DNA of 64,000 bases from Rhizobium sp. RM (GTDB taxonomy: Bacteria; Pseudomonadota; Alphaproteobacteria; Rhizobiales; Rhizobiaceae). Shown piece after piece: positions 8,155-16,712 of the stretch. The DNA is taken from contig NZ_JACAWV010000024.1 in NCBI RefSeq assembly GCF_013390595.1, positions 122,304 to 186,303 of the forward strand, read 5' to 3'. Made by a program: the position numbers and the translations under genes. Within the stretch, counting starts at the first letter, position 1, and each line of letters begins with the position of its first letter. Below the pieces are notes generated by a model, which saw only the letters and a list, made by a program, of their open reading frames with translations, was not told where the DNA came from and made no database searches.

Positions 8155-10391
8155 CCGCCCAACCCTATCCGACAAAGATACTGTTCGTCTTTGCCTGGCT
8201 CGTGATCGGAGGGGAGGAGACCGAAGTAAGGCTTTTGGCCGAAAAGCTACACAAAAGCCGATATCACCTCGACGTTGTGGTGTGTTTCCACAAAGAGGGC
8301 ATGCCCGTTCAAACACTTGATCAACTCCGAGCTCAGGGGGTGGATGTTGATACGGCGCCATACTCACTTTCGTTTGAGGATACGGTGTCATATCTCGCAA
8401 ACAAGATCTCTGGATACGATGTCGTGGTATCCTGTCAAAATGTTGCAGATATTTACCCCGCACTTGAGCGGCTCTACTTGCGGCCTCCCCTTATCGAGCA
8501 CGGCGGCCTCGTGTCGGAGGCTTTGGCCGGACCAAAGCATTTTACATCGCGATACGTTGGCGTATGCCGCTCGATAAGAGACGCTGCAGCGTCTCACATG
8601 GAAGGAAGGGAACACGATGCCATCGAAATTCCTTCAATGGTAGATTTGTCTGCTTTCGATCCCTCGCATCGAATACCTATGCGCCGATCACTTCATATCT
8701 CAGATGACCAGGTAGCAATTGGCTGGGTGGGGCGGCTCGATCCCAAAAAGAATGTCGTTGATTTCATCAATGCTGCGGCGATTGTTGCGCAAAGGGATCG
8801 ACGTGCGAGGTTCATCATAGTCGGAGGACCTGACGCCTTTTTCCCCGAATATGAAACCGAACTTAGAACACTGGTCGAGCACCTCGGACTCTCAAGCGTT
8901 TTCCAATTTCTTGGCGACCGACCAGATGTTCCCCACATCCTTGCGGCGTTTGATGTTTTCGTGTGGCTGTCTCGAGGTGAAGGCATGCCACATGTTATAG
9001 CCGAGGCGGGGGCGGCGGGTTTGCCTGTCATCGCAACGCCAGATAACGGCGTTTTGCAGCAGCTCGAGGACGGTGTTTCAGGCCTTTTCATCCCTTACGA
9101 TGATCCTACTGCACTCGCTGAAAAGATTATGCTTCTAACGACTTCAAGCGAGCGGCGACAATCGCTTGGCGCTGCATTGCGGAGAAGGGTCGTGGAAAAC
9201 TATTCCGCAGACGTCGTGGCAATGAAGTGGCAGCATTTATTCGATCAAGTTGTCGCAGAACGACGGCCAGCAGGTCCAACTGGATTGTTCAGATCTTATC
9301 TCCAAGGTGGTTTTGAATGCTCTACACATCGTCTACGGCCAAACGAAGACCATCCTCTGGGCAGGCGCCTGGACGTGATTGCTAGCGTAGATCACCATAT
9401 AAATGCCGAGCACGATTATAGGCAACTCGGCGAATACGGGATACGCACGGTGCGAGACGGTTTCCGCTGGCATCTGATCGATGACGCTGGAAACTACGAC
9501 TGGAGCAGCGTTCGCCCTATGCTAAGGGCAGCAAAAGACACCAAAACTCAGGTCATTTGGGACTTGATGCATTATGGATGGCCAGACGATATCAATATCT
9601 GGTCACCCCGATTTGTCGATCGGTTTACGAGCTACGCCGCAGCTTGTGCACGCCTCGTTCGTGAGGAAAGCGATGAAATCGCGTTTTATTGCCCTGTAAA
9701 TGAAATCTCTTTTTTCGCGTGGGCGGGTGGAGACGCGGGTTATCTAAATCCCTTTGGCAACGGTCGAGGTTTCGAACTAAAGGTGCAGCTGGCGCGAGCT
9801 GCGATCAGCGCCATGCACGCCATACGTCAGATCGACCCTACCGCACGCTTCGTTCACTGCGAGCCGGTCATCAATGTGGTTTCCGACCGATCGCGTCCGT
9901 CGGACGCGTCTGTTGCGGAAGGTCATCGCCAGTCGCAGTTTCAGGCATGGGATCTTATTGCTGGCAGGATGTGGCCACAGATCGGTGGCGATGAAAGTTT
10001 TCTCGATATCGTCGGCGTAAATTACTACTTCAACAACCAGTGGATACATGGTGGTCCACCCATCGATTTCGGGCACTCGCAGTACAAGCCACTGAGCAGA
10101 ATTCTGATTGAAACCTTTGCAAGGTACGGCAAGCCAATCTTTATCGCCGAGACAGGAATAGAGGGCGAGCGTCGGCTTCCTTGGTTTATGTACGTAGATT
10201 CGGAGGCAAAGATTGCAATGCGGTCCGGTGTGCCACTTGAGGGAATTTGTCTTTATCCCGTCGTCAATCATCCCGGTTGGGATGATGATCGCCACTGTGA
10301 GAACGGGCTGTTATCCACACGGCAAACCGCAACCCGTCGCGAAGCTTATAAACCTTTGGCGGAGATGTTGCGGCAACGCTCACGCGCTTGA
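8151..10391 (+). CDS. glycosyltransferase fused to a clan GH-A glycosidase
   Basis: A 746-residue protein. Residues about 1-375 are a GT4 transferase (VGRLDPKKN, FIIVGGPDAF, EGMPHVIAEAGAAGLPVIA). Residues about 395-746 look like a TIM-barrel glycosidase of clan GH-A, closest to GH1-type beta-glycosidases: the acid/base glutamate is E518 in CPVNEIS and the nucleophile E667 in IAETG, with DLMHYGWP between. Having an enzyme that makes and one that breaks glycosidic bonds in one chain suggests editing, trimming or transglycosylation of the polymer (inference). ATG 8151 overlaps the stop of the gene before it (ATGA) with AAGGTGAG upstream. No signal peptide is visible, so the glycosidase should be cytoplasmic. 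It is the last gene of the cluster. Confidence 0.85.
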   Translation: MTAQPYPTKILFVFAWLVIGGEETEVRLLAEKLHKSRYHLDVVVCFHKEGMPVQTLDQLRAQGVDVDTAPYSLSFEDTVSYLANKISGYDVVVSCQNVADIYPALERLYLRPPLIEHGGLVSEALAGPKHFTSRYVGVCRSIRDAAASHMEGREHDAIEIPSMVDLSAFDPSHRIPMRRSLHISDDQVAIGWVGRLDPKKNVVDFINAAAIVAQRDRRARFIIVGGPDAFFPEYETELRTLVEHLGLSSVFQFLGDRPDVPHILAAFDVFVWLSRGEGMPHVIAEAGAAGLPVIATPDNGVLQQLEDGVSGLFIPYDDPTALAEKIMLLTTSSERRQSLGAALRRRVVENYSADVVAMKWQHLFDQVVAERRPAGPTGLFRSYLQGGFECSTHRLRPNEDHPLGRRLDVIASVDHHINAEHDYRQLGEYGIRTVRDGFRWHLIDDAGNYDWSSVRPMLRAAKDTKTQVIWDLMHYGWPDDINIWSPRFVDRFTSYAAACARLVREESDEIAFYCPVNEISFFAWAGGDAGYLNPFGNGRGFELKVQLARAAISAMHAIRQIDPTARFVHCEPVINVVSDRSRPSDASVAEGHRQSQFQAWDLIAGRMWPQIGGDESFLDIVGVNYYFNNQWIHGGPPIDFGHSQYKPLSRILIETFARYGKPIFIAETGIEGERRLPWFMYVDSEAKIAMRSGVPLEGICLYPVVNHPGWDDDRHCENGLLSTRQTATRREAYKPLAEMLRQRSRA

Positions 10392-10457
10392 GGCTTTGTG
10401 CCTGAGAGATATCGTCAGTTGGAAATTTGCAATATCCGCAGAGAACACGCGCGCGGA

Positions 10458-10862
10458 TTATTTTCGAGAGCCCAGAACGAAACCTGCCAGCAAACCCAAG
10501 GCCAGTGTCTTCAAGGGATGGGTCTTAAGAAAATTCATTGCGTTATCCATCGCTGCTTGTTTTTTCGCTACGGCGACCCTGGTAGACGCCGCCAAAACTT
10601 CTGTCACACTTTCGTGCAATCGCGTCATCTCTCCTCTGATCGCCGCGAGTTCTTCATCTGGGGCGGGGCTTGAGTGAATAAGGGCATCTTTTTCCTTTAA
10701 GCCTGCCAATGCGACGTCAACTAGCGGAGCCTCATCGTCCAGACTACCGCAGAGATCCTCATAAGTATTGTTCGACTTCTTAATGTAGCTTTTAGCCTGA
10801 TTTTCCTGGTTTTTGACGTCCGGAGTATTCGGGTTTGACAGTCCTGATTTCGGCGGCTCCAT
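10458..10862 (-). CDS. DUF883 (ElaB/YqjD-like) membrane-anchored stress protein
   Basis: A 134-residue protein with a charged, helical body and a single C-terminal membrane anchor (residues about 113-131, HPLKTLALGLLAGFVLG) ending in SRK, the DUF883 arrangement. Family members such as YqjD of E. coli sit in the inner membrane, bind ribosomes and appear under stress or in stationary phase; that role is carried over, not shown here. AGGAGGG stands seven bases before the ATG. An EcfG-type promoter lies 37-61 bases upstream, so the gene should belong to the general stress regulon. It converges on the end of the glycan cluster. Confidence 0.75.
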   Translation of the reverse strand: MEPPKSGLSNPNTPDVKNQENQAKSYIKKSNNTYEDLCGSLDDEAPLVDVALAGLKEKDALIHSSPAPDEELAAIRGEMTRLHESVTEVLAASTRVAVAKKQAAMDNAMNFLKTHPLKTLALGLLAGFVLGSRK

Positions 10863-10898
10863 AGATCCCTCCTCTGGCTGACGACAAGGCTTCTGCCG

Positions 10899-10923
10899 AA
10901 CTGGAGAACCTGACTATGGTTCC
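10899..10923 (-). promoter_or_regulatory. EcfG-type promoter of the DUF883 gene
   Basis: On the minus strand: GGAAC (10919-10923), 16 bases, AGTT (10899-10902). It stands just upstream of the ATG at 10862. Confidence 0.65.
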
Positions 10924-11072
10924 TGAATCCAAAAGAAATTTCTCTCTTTCAGCCGGTCTCCCGTGGCGAACCTAGCATGCGGATTGTGAAAATCTTTCCA
11001 GCAACCAACCAGACCGACACTGCGTTGAAACCTTCACTTCCGCTTATGCGTTGCTTTCAACTGGAGGAAATC

Positions 11073-11315
11073 ATGCCCACCTACACCTTCCGCACGACTG
11101 ATCAAACCGGAGGACCTCCTGTCGAGATGCGATATGATTTTCCCGATGACGAAGCGGCAAAACTTGAGGCAAAAACAGCGTTGACGGAAATGTCGCAAGA
11201 CGGGCTCCCCTTCAACGATGAGAAACGGATAGTGATTACCGTACTTGATGAGCGCGACAACTGTGTTGTGGAGTTTCGTCTTATCCTTGAGGAATTCTCG
11301 AGCTCTGGACGTTAA
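11073..11315 (+). CDS. DUF6894 family protein
   Basis: An 80-residue protein beginning MPTYTFRTTDQTGG, with the DUF6894 pattern of a short beta-rich N-terminus, a stretch of acidic residues and aliphatic strands (RIVITVLDERDN, VVEFRLILEE). These small proteins are common on rhizobial plasmids and have no known function. ATG 11073 was chosen over an upstream ATG at 10977 because GGAGG stands five bases before it and the family motif begins there. I found no exact EcfG promoter; a one-mismatch GCAAC-N17-CGTT lies upstream near 11000. Confidence 0.65.
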   Translation: MPTYTFRTTDQTGGPPVEMRYDFPDDEAAKLEAKTALTEMSQDGLPFNDEKRIVITVLDERDNCVVEFRLILEEFSSSGR

Positions 11316-11649
11316 CCTCGAGCTGCATAAGAACTCAGCGGACTGATAGCCAGTTACAAATGACGTGAAGGATCACCTCCCTAGCGATCAGCGGAGGATA
11401 CCGGTCGTATTCTTCACAGCGTACCTCAACAATCGATGTGTTCCGCACGACGAAAAGTATATTCGGCGTTTGGCATATGGCTGCGGCATAAAGTGGCGTC
11501 GTACTGGGACTGCTTCAGCAATAAGTACGTGGCGAGAGCTTGTAAGTGAGTTTCGGAGAGCTGCTCAAAACCAAAGGGATCATCATCGCATTAGTCAAAC
11601 TTTTCAACCGGGATCCTTACTCACTTACTGCCTTTGATTGCCTACTCGC
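11316..11649. other. gene-less stretch with a possible receiver-domain scrap
   Basis: No convincing gene. One frame (11365-11637) contains RIPVVFFTAYLNN, reminiscent of the fourth strand of a response-regulator receiver domain, but nothing before or after it fits. It may be a scrap of a lost regulator. Confidence 0.3.
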
Positions 11650-11674
11650 GGAACAAATAGGTCCTTGTTCAGTT
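11650..11674 (+). promoter_or_regulatory. EcfG-type promoter of the DUF2934-receiver gene
   Basis: GGAAC (11650-11654), 16 bases, AGTT (11671-11674). GGAGG and the ATG at 11701 follow at the expected distance. Confidence 0.65.
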
Positions 11675-11700
11675 CTGGGTCGCGAACGGAGGCATTGAAT

Positions 11701-12216
11701 ATGGACCATCAAGTGTATGACTGGATCAGCCGGCGAGCCCACGAGATCTGGCAAAATGAAGGTTTCCCGAATGGGCGCGATCGGGAGCATTGGTCTCGTG
11801 CAGTGGATGACTGGCAGCTCTCCAGTGAGGAGAAGCGATCGTCGGATGTCCCAGTCAATTCGTCTCGAAAGGTCCTGGTAGTCGACGACGAACCTCTTAT
11901 TCGTTTCGCAACGGTAGATGCACTCGAGGAGGCCGGGTTCAGTGTGCTGGAAGCCGCTAACGCAGATGAAGCGATTGTTCTTTTAAACACAGCACAGATT
12001 GATGCGGCCGTCATCGACGTGAACATGCCTGGTTCGATCGACGGACTCGGCTTGGTTGATCGGTTGCGAAAAACCTACCCAAATACGCGGGTTCTAGTTA
12101 CCTCGGGCCACGTGCATCTTGGTCCTTTCGACCTTGCAAGCGGTGTGTCTTTCATTCCAAAACCTTACGACCACCAAGCGCTTATAAGAATGTTGAACCC
12201 GTTGATCACCGAGTAG
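11701..12216 (+). CDS. DUF2934 domain fused to a response-regulator receiver domain
   Basis: A 171-residue protein with two parts. Residues about 4-38 carry the DUF2934 signature (WISRRAHEIWQNEG, then GRDREHW), normally found alone in small rhizobial proteins. Residues about 57-170 form a receiver domain: VLVVDDEPLIR, the phospho-acceptor Asp in AAVIDVNMPG, a VLVTSGH switch strand, and the conserved Lys in FIPKPYD. There is no output domain, so it probably acts as a phosphate sink or through protein contacts. GGAGG stands nine bases before ATG 11701; an upstream GTG-type extension to 11638 is less likely. The EcfG-type promoter puts it among the stress genes. Confidence 0.8.
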   Translation: MDHQVYDWISRRAHEIWQNEGFPNGRDREHWSRAVDDWQLSSEEKRSSDVPVNSSRKVLVVDDEPLIRFATVDALEEAGFSVLEAANADEAIVLLNTAQIDAAVIDVNMPGSIDGLGLVDRLRKTYPNTRVLVTSGHVHLGPFDLASGVSFIPKPYDHQALIRMLNPLITE

Positions 12217-12308
12217 TAAATTGCCGTCGAGTGTTTCTGATAGTCGCGCGAAGCTTTCTGTTGATAGACCGTTATTCTGAGCTCTCGACTGAAGTGTTGT
12301 TGTTATCT

Positions 12309-12398
12309 TCAGGACACTCGACCCGGGCTTACACCGGCGAGAAAGAAAAGTGCTACGATAACTGCGGCTACGAAAATCAGCAGCACATAGGCAAGCAT
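12309..12398 (-). CDS. possible very small membrane protein (29 residues)
   Basis: ATG 12398 opens a 29-residue protein that is almost entirely one membrane helix (MLAYVLLIFVAAVIVALFFL) with a short polar tail. GGAAGG sits almost against the ATG, which is closer than ideal. The same frame stays open upstream to 12542 and encodes a polar, charged segment ending HRTWEG just before the Met, so the real protein may be about 75 residues with a non-ATG start. I do not recognise the family. It precedes another small membrane protein. Confidence 0.4.
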   Translation of the reverse strand: MLAYVLLIFVAAVIVALFFLAGVSPGRVS

Positions 12399-12579
12399 TC
12401 CTTCCCATGTTCGATGTTGACCCCGGAAGTCACCATCATCGATGCCGATGGGGGAGCACTTCGGATCGTGCTTTTCACTGACCGGCCGATTTTGATCATC
12501 TTCTGGCCGAATGCTTTCGCGCGCACGAGCATTTTCTATTCTCTAACTAAGGTTGACCTCCTCGCCCGCTTGATAACGT

Positions 12580-12783
12580 TCAGGCGCCAGCAAAAATCCC
12601 GCTCGTCATCACAGCTTCGAGGACGACCCCGAGTGAGAAAAGTGCGCTTGATAGCAAAGCGCTGATACCTGCTGGTCGTTCAAAGGAATAGTTGTAACCG
12701 ATAACATTGACGAGACCTGCAGCAATCCAGCTTACAAGGCCGGCCACGCCGACCAAAGCGGGTATTCCAGAACCGATGGGCAT
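12580..12783 (-). CDS. small two-helix membrane protein
   Basis: A 67-residue protein beginning MPIGSGIPALVGVAGLVSW with two likely membrane segments (about residues 5-27 and 42-63). No family recognised. AAGGA stands nine bases before ATG 12783, better than the in-frame start at 12846. An EcfG-type promoter lies 63-87 bases upstream, so it probably belongs with the stress genes around it. Confidence 0.6.
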   Translation of the reverse strand: MPIGSGIPALVGVAGLVSWIAAGLVNVIGYNYSFERPAGISALLSSALFSLGVVLEAVMTSGIFAGA

Positions 12784-12845
12784 TTTGATAATCCTTTCGC
12801 TCAGATGTGCGCCGCGATGGCAATGCAAAATCAATAGGCTCGCCA

Positions 12846-12870
12846 AACCTAGAGAATATAAAATCGTTCC
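12846..12870 (-). promoter_or_regulatory. EcfG-type promoter of the small membrane protein gene
   Basis: On the minus strand: GGAAC (12866-12870), 16 bases, GGTT (12846-12849), upstream of ATG 12783. Confidence 0.6.
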
Positions 12871-13098
12871 TACCTTTCCCGGTTTAACGTCGACAGTTGC
12901 TCGTGAACCCTTGGCAAGGGAACATCCCAGAGTGCGAATGCGACAGATAAGGCCGATTGAAACGTCCCTTTTTGATCGGAACCAGCGCAGATACCAAGGG
13001 TAGGCAGGCTCAAGAAAAAGCTACCCGGTCGTGTCCTAAATTGGAGCATTGCGATCGTACGAGCGTACGAGGCGATTTGGAGGATTACGAAAATTGAA

Positions 13099-13279
13099 AT
13101 CACGAACTCCAAAGATGGTATTCCGGGCACCACCGATCAGTCACCCCGTTAGGAGGGACCGGAAGAGAACTTATATGCCTGCAAAGGATGATCCAGATTT
13201 CGCCGAAGATGCCGTGGACGAAACGGACAGCAATCCGCTAAAGACCGTGGTCAGCCACGCTCTGAAACAAAAGGGCTAA
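13099..13279 (+). pseudogene. broken copy of the MPAKDDPD small protein
   Basis: The intact relative is the 66-residue protein at 50790-50990. Here the first half reads ITNSKDGIPGTTDQSPR in one frame, then hits TAG at 13150-13152 where the intact copy has Trp, continues EGPEEN, and shifts frame before MPAKDDPDFAEDAV, after which the C-terminal half is preserved. The ATG at 13175 with GGAAGAG upstream could still give a 34-residue peptide. The function of the family is unknown. Confidence 0.7.
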
Positions 13280-13396
13280 ACGTAGTCTAGTTCGATCATC
13301 TCTTTTCGCTGCTTGAGTTATTCCCACTCGATTATCGACTTTTGCGCATCGTCTCGCGCTCGATTTTCACCAAAACACTTCTCAACCTAGCAATCT

Positions 13397-13647
13397 TTAC
13401 AGCGTTTTCTGCGACAGAATCTTTCTCAAGCCAGCGAGATGCTCAATACGGACGTCGTCCGTTTCGGTCAATTTCGTGGCCAGCGGGCCGCCCGACCCAA
13501 ATGCTCCGAGAATAGCGAGTACGATAATCAGTGAAAAAAAGCACCCCACGAAATCCGCTCGATTGTCCAGAAGTGCTCCTGAAATCGGCGGTGCTCGTCC
13601 AGCTGAAGACTATCGTCTCGGATGGGCGGTTGTTCCAGAGTACTCAT
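13397..13647 (-). pseudogene. frameshifted, truncated copy of the membrane protein at 36459-36971
   Basis: ATG 13647, with GAGGAG upstream, opens MSTLEQPPIRDDSLQLDEHR, clearly related to the start of the intact protein (MSSLEKPAVREDGLQLEEHR). After EHFWTIERISWGAF the frame breaks at a run of seven T on the coding strand (13534-13540); one more T would restore SLIIVLAILGAFGSGGPLAT, matching the intact membrane helix. The restored frame then ends at 13397, about 100 residues short of the relative. The homopolymer lesion could be a sequencing artefact, but the missing C-terminal half could not. Confidence 0.75.
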
Positions 13648-13805
13648 GGTCTACTCCTCAACAAAGATGGTCACCGTCAAACGCACTCTCGGCCGAATAG
13701 TTGCGGATGGTAGGCCAACGCTCACCTATTCCAGCTGTACTTCCAACCCTGACAGGGTGCAGCTCTGGTCTCAGAACTTGTGCCGCCAAAGGGGCTCTCG
13801 TCCTT

Positions 13806-14315
13806 TTAGCTGGCCTCTTGTTCTGGCGTCTCCGTCATTCCCGTTTGGGGCACGGTTGTTGGCGCGAAGCTCTCGTTCGATTCTGACTTCAAGTTGGTCA
13901 AGAACCGCAGCGTGGCAAAGGTCACAATCGAAAGAACGATCGCGGTATCATAAGAACCAAGACCAACAGCAACGCCTATTGCGCCTGTCGCCCAGATACT
14001 CGCTGCTGTTGCTGTACCCTTAGTCCCGAGCTTGCCGACAAGGATGGCTCCACCGCCAATAAAGCCTACACCATTGATCAGCCCCTCGACTACCCGAGCG
14101 GTCGCTTCAGCATTGCCCAGCGTTATAGTCTCTGCCGCTTGTATAAAGCCACAGGATGCAATGGCGACAAGCGGAAATGTACGGATGCCCGCGCTGCGTT
14201 CGTTTTGCTCTCGGTCCCATCCGATCGGAAGTGCGAGAATATAGGCAATCGAAAGGGCCACGATGTGTGGGATGATATCGAGCTCCTGGCTTATGGAGAC
14301 CAGCCAATTGTTCAC
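13806..14315 (-). CDS. MgtC/SapB family membrane protein
   Basis: A 169-residue integral membrane protein with the MgtC/SapB N-terminal domain: an opening helix with LALPIGWDREQNERSAGIRT, the family's GxxREx(n)AGLRT-like motif, and several helices including GLINGVGFIGGGAILV. MgtC proteins help survival at low magnesium and modulate ATP synthase in some bacteria; the role here is unproven. GTG 14315 was chosen because AAGGA precedes it and the family start fits; an ATG at 14348 is also in frame. It lies just downstream of katE on the same strand. Confidence 0.85.
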   Translation of the reverse strand: MNNWLVSISQELDIIPHIVALSIAYILALPIGWDREQNERSAGIRTFPLVAIASCGFIQAAETITLGNAEATARVVEGLINGVGFIGGGAILVGKLGTKGTATAASIWATGAIGVAVGLGSYDTAIVLSIVTFATLRFLTNLKSESNESFAPTTVPQTGMTETPEQEAS

Positions 14316-14469
14316 GCTTCTTCCTTTTTGAATGTCTCGACGCAACAACGCCAGGTGGAATGGAAACCAGTGTTTGAATAGTCCTTACAGAGGGGTCCGA
14401 TCGTTTTCGTTGACGAAGCCCGCTGTAAGGTTAACCCGGGGAGGTTTTTCTATCGCCTCGGATCCTTTG

Positions 14470-16617
14470 TCACTCGAGGGGCGGAGAGGCCTTTCCAAGC
14501 TTGACCGAGGGCTCGCGGCCCCAGACGCGCAGTTTCCCGAGCTTGGAAACAAACGCCGCAAGGCCATCGTCGCCCGGCAGGGCGATCACGCCCTCGTCAA
14601 GTGCATCCGCGATACCTGCCTTTGCCAGAAGGGGCATCGCCGCCGCGTTGTACCCAATGAACTTGCAGTGCTGAAAAGCATCCGCCACGAAATCCCGTGC
14701 CGTCGCTTCCTTGACGAGATCGTTGATCGCTTCCTCCGAGGCAAAGACGGCGACCGCATCAAACAGGACTGACGGTCCGCCGTCGATCATGTGGTTGCCC
14801 ACGATCAGGCTGCCGTCCGATGCCTCGACGCCGCCTACCTTCGGTGCAATCAGTTCGACGATGCCCTTTTCCTTGATCACGGCGTCGGTGAGGCCCCTGA
14901 GCAGCTTCGCGTCTACCCCGTCCGTGATGAGAATTCCAAGCTTTCGACCCTCGAAGCGCTTTGGTCCGCGTTCAACGATGCTGAGCGCTGGCGAGGGTTC
15001 GAGGTCTTGCCGCGTCGGCATCGCTGCATCCGCCGGTTTGGGCATCTCCCGAATGCCGAGCTTTTCGGCAACGGTGGTGGCGAGCGTCTCGTCGATGTTC
15101 AGGAGGTGAGAGACCATCCGTTCGCGTATTGCCGGGATTTCGACCTTACTGAGTTCGAAGGTCAGCGCCGACGCGATGTGGCGCTGCTCGGCGCCCGTCT
15201 GGCTGATATAAAATTGCCGAGCCTGGCTATAGTGGTCGGCAAAGCTCTCAGGCCGCATGCGGACCTTCTGTCCCTGTTCCTCAGCGGCGAAGTGGCGGTA
15301 GCCACGCGTCGGAGACTCCCTTGGTCCTTCGCCATGCGAGTTCGGCTGATAGTTCGCTCGGCCAACCGGATTGCGCATCGCCATATGACCATCCTGTTGG
15401 AAATGCGCGAAGGGACACTTGGGTGCGTTGATGGGCAGATGCGTGAAGTTCGGTCCGCCCAACCGCTTCAACTGAGTGTCGAGGTAGGAGAAGTTGCGGC
15501 CCTGCAAGAGCGGGTCGTTGCTGAAATCGATGCCGGGCGGTACGTTCTGGGTCATGAACGCGACCTGCTCGGTTTCGGCAAAAAAGTTGTCCGGCATGCG
15601 ATTAAGCACCAAGCGCCCGATCGGCTGTGGCGGCAAGATCTCTTCCGGAATGATCTTGGTCGGATCGAGCACGTCGAAGTCGAACCTGTCGGCAAATTCC
15701 TGATCAAACAGCTGGACCTGCAGCTCCCACTCCGGAAAATTGCCGGACTGGATCGCCTGCCAGAGGTCGCGACGATGGAAATCGGGGTCGGCGCCGTTGA
15801 TCTTGACAGCCTCGTTCCAGGCGACCGACTGCAAGCCGAGCTTGGGTTTCCAGTGGAATTTGACGAAGGTGGACTCGTCCTTCGCGTTCACGAAACGGAA
15901 GGTGTGAACGCCGAAACCCTCCATGAATCGAAACGAGCGGGGGATCGTACGGTCCGACATGATCCACATGACCATGTTCATGCTTTCAGGTGTCAGGCTG
16001 ATAAAGTCCCAAAAGTTGTCGTGTGCCGTCTGCGCCTGCGGAAAGGCGCGGTCCGGTTCCTGCTTGGCCGCATGCACCAAGTCGGGGAACTTGATCGCAT
16101 CCTGAATGAAAAAGACCGGAATGTTGTTGCCGACGAGATCCCAATTGCCCTCCTGCGTGTAAATCTTCACAGCGAATCCCCGCACGTCGCGGGCAAGATC
16201 CGCCGAGCCCTTGTTGCCTGCAACTGTCGAGAACCGCACGAATGCAGGTGTCTTTTCGCCAGCACGCTGGAAGACATCGGCCTTGGTATAGGCGGCCAGA
16301 GATTCATAAGTCTCGAAGTAACCGTGCGCGCCGTAGCCGCGCGCATGAACCACGCGTTCGGGAATCCGCTCGTGATCGAAGTGAAATATCTTCTCGCGAA
16401 AATGAAAGTCGTCGACCAGAAGCGGGCCGCGCGGGCCGACACGAAGCGAGTTCAGGTCGTCGGCCACCGGGCCGCCCTGAGCGGTGGTCAGCACGGGAGT
16501 TTCGCCGTCTGCGAGCTGATGCAATTCGCCGCCAGCGCCCCGATACACCTTCTGGTCATGGACCGTAACGCTATCCAGGTTCGGGGCTTGTGAGCCGTTC
16601 GAGATTTTCTTTGCCAT
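14470..16617 (-). CDS. katE: large-subunit catalase (HPII type)
   Basis: A 715-residue haem catalase that breaks hydrogen peroxide into water and oxygen in the cytoplasm. Residues about 30-530 are the catalase core: the distal histidine H91 in [22 protein letters not shown], and the proximal haem tyrosine in [10 protein letters not shown] (about 375). Residues about 565-715 are the DJ-1/PfpI-like C-terminal domain typical of HPII enzymes ([11 protein letters not shown]). The full length and intact motifs argue it works. GAGGAGAG stands just before ATG 16617. It follows the DUF892 gene on the same strand with a hairpin terminator between, so transcription may be partly separated. I saw no EcfG site directly in front of it. 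Confidence 0.95.
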   Translation of the reverse strand: MAKKISNGSQAPNLDSVTVHDQKVYRGAGGELHQLADGETPVLTTAQGGPVADDLNSLRVGPRGPLLVDDFHFREKIFHFDHERIPERVVHARGYGAHGYFETYESLAAYTKADVFQRAGEKTPAFVRFSTVAGNKGSADLARDVRGFAVKIYTQEGNWDLVGNNIPVFFIQDAIKFPDLVHAAKQEPDRAFPQAQTAHDNFWDFISLTPESMNMVMWIMSDRTIPRSFRFMEGFGVHTFRFVNAKDESTFVKFHWKPKLGLQSVAWNEAVKINGADPDFHRRDLWQAIQSGNFPEWELQVQLFDQEFADRFDFDVLDPTKIIPEEILPPQPIGRLVLNRMPDNFFAETEQVAFMTQNVPPGIDFSNDPLLQGRNFSYLDTQLKRLGGPNFTHLPINAPKCPFAHFQQDGHMAMRNPVGRANYQPNSHGEGPRESPTRGYRHFAAEEQGQKVRMRPESFADHYSQARQFYISQTGAEQRHIASALTFELSKVEIPAIRERMVSHLLNIDETLATTVAEKLGIREMPKPADAAMPTRQDLEPSPALSIVERGPKRFEGRKLGILITDGVDAKLLRGLTDAVIKEKGIVELIAPKVGGVEASDGSLIVGNHMIDGGPSVLFDAVAVFASEEAINDLVKEATARDFVADAFQHCKFIGYNAAAMPLLAKAGIADALDEGVIALPGDDGLAAFVSKLGKLRVWGREPSVKLGKASPPLE

Positions 16618-16672
16618 TTCGCTCTCCTCAGATTTTTGACGTCGCTTCCTCCAGAAGCGCTTTCAAGCAGAA

Positions 16673-16693
16673 AGGCCGCCTGATCGGCGGCCT
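16673..16693 (-). terminator. hairpin between the DUF892 gene and katE
   Basis: On the minus strand AGGCCGCC and GGCGGCCT form an 8-base-pair stem around a 5-base loop, followed by TTTCTG. It looks like an intrinsic terminator or attenuator for transcripts coming from the DUF892 gene; read-through would reach katE 55 bases later. Confidence 0.65.
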
Positions 16694-16712
16694 CATGTTC
16701 GGCAAGATTGGG

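Noticed and set aside
11000..11030. GCAAC-N17-CGTT as EcfG promoter of the DUF6894 gene
   Set aside because: One mismatch in the -35 box and a spacing of 17, while all sixteen accepted sites have 16.
14791..16593. 600-codon open frame on the plus strand
   Set aside because: It is the mirror of katE; GC-rich codon use keeps the opposite strand open. No family match or ribosome binding site.
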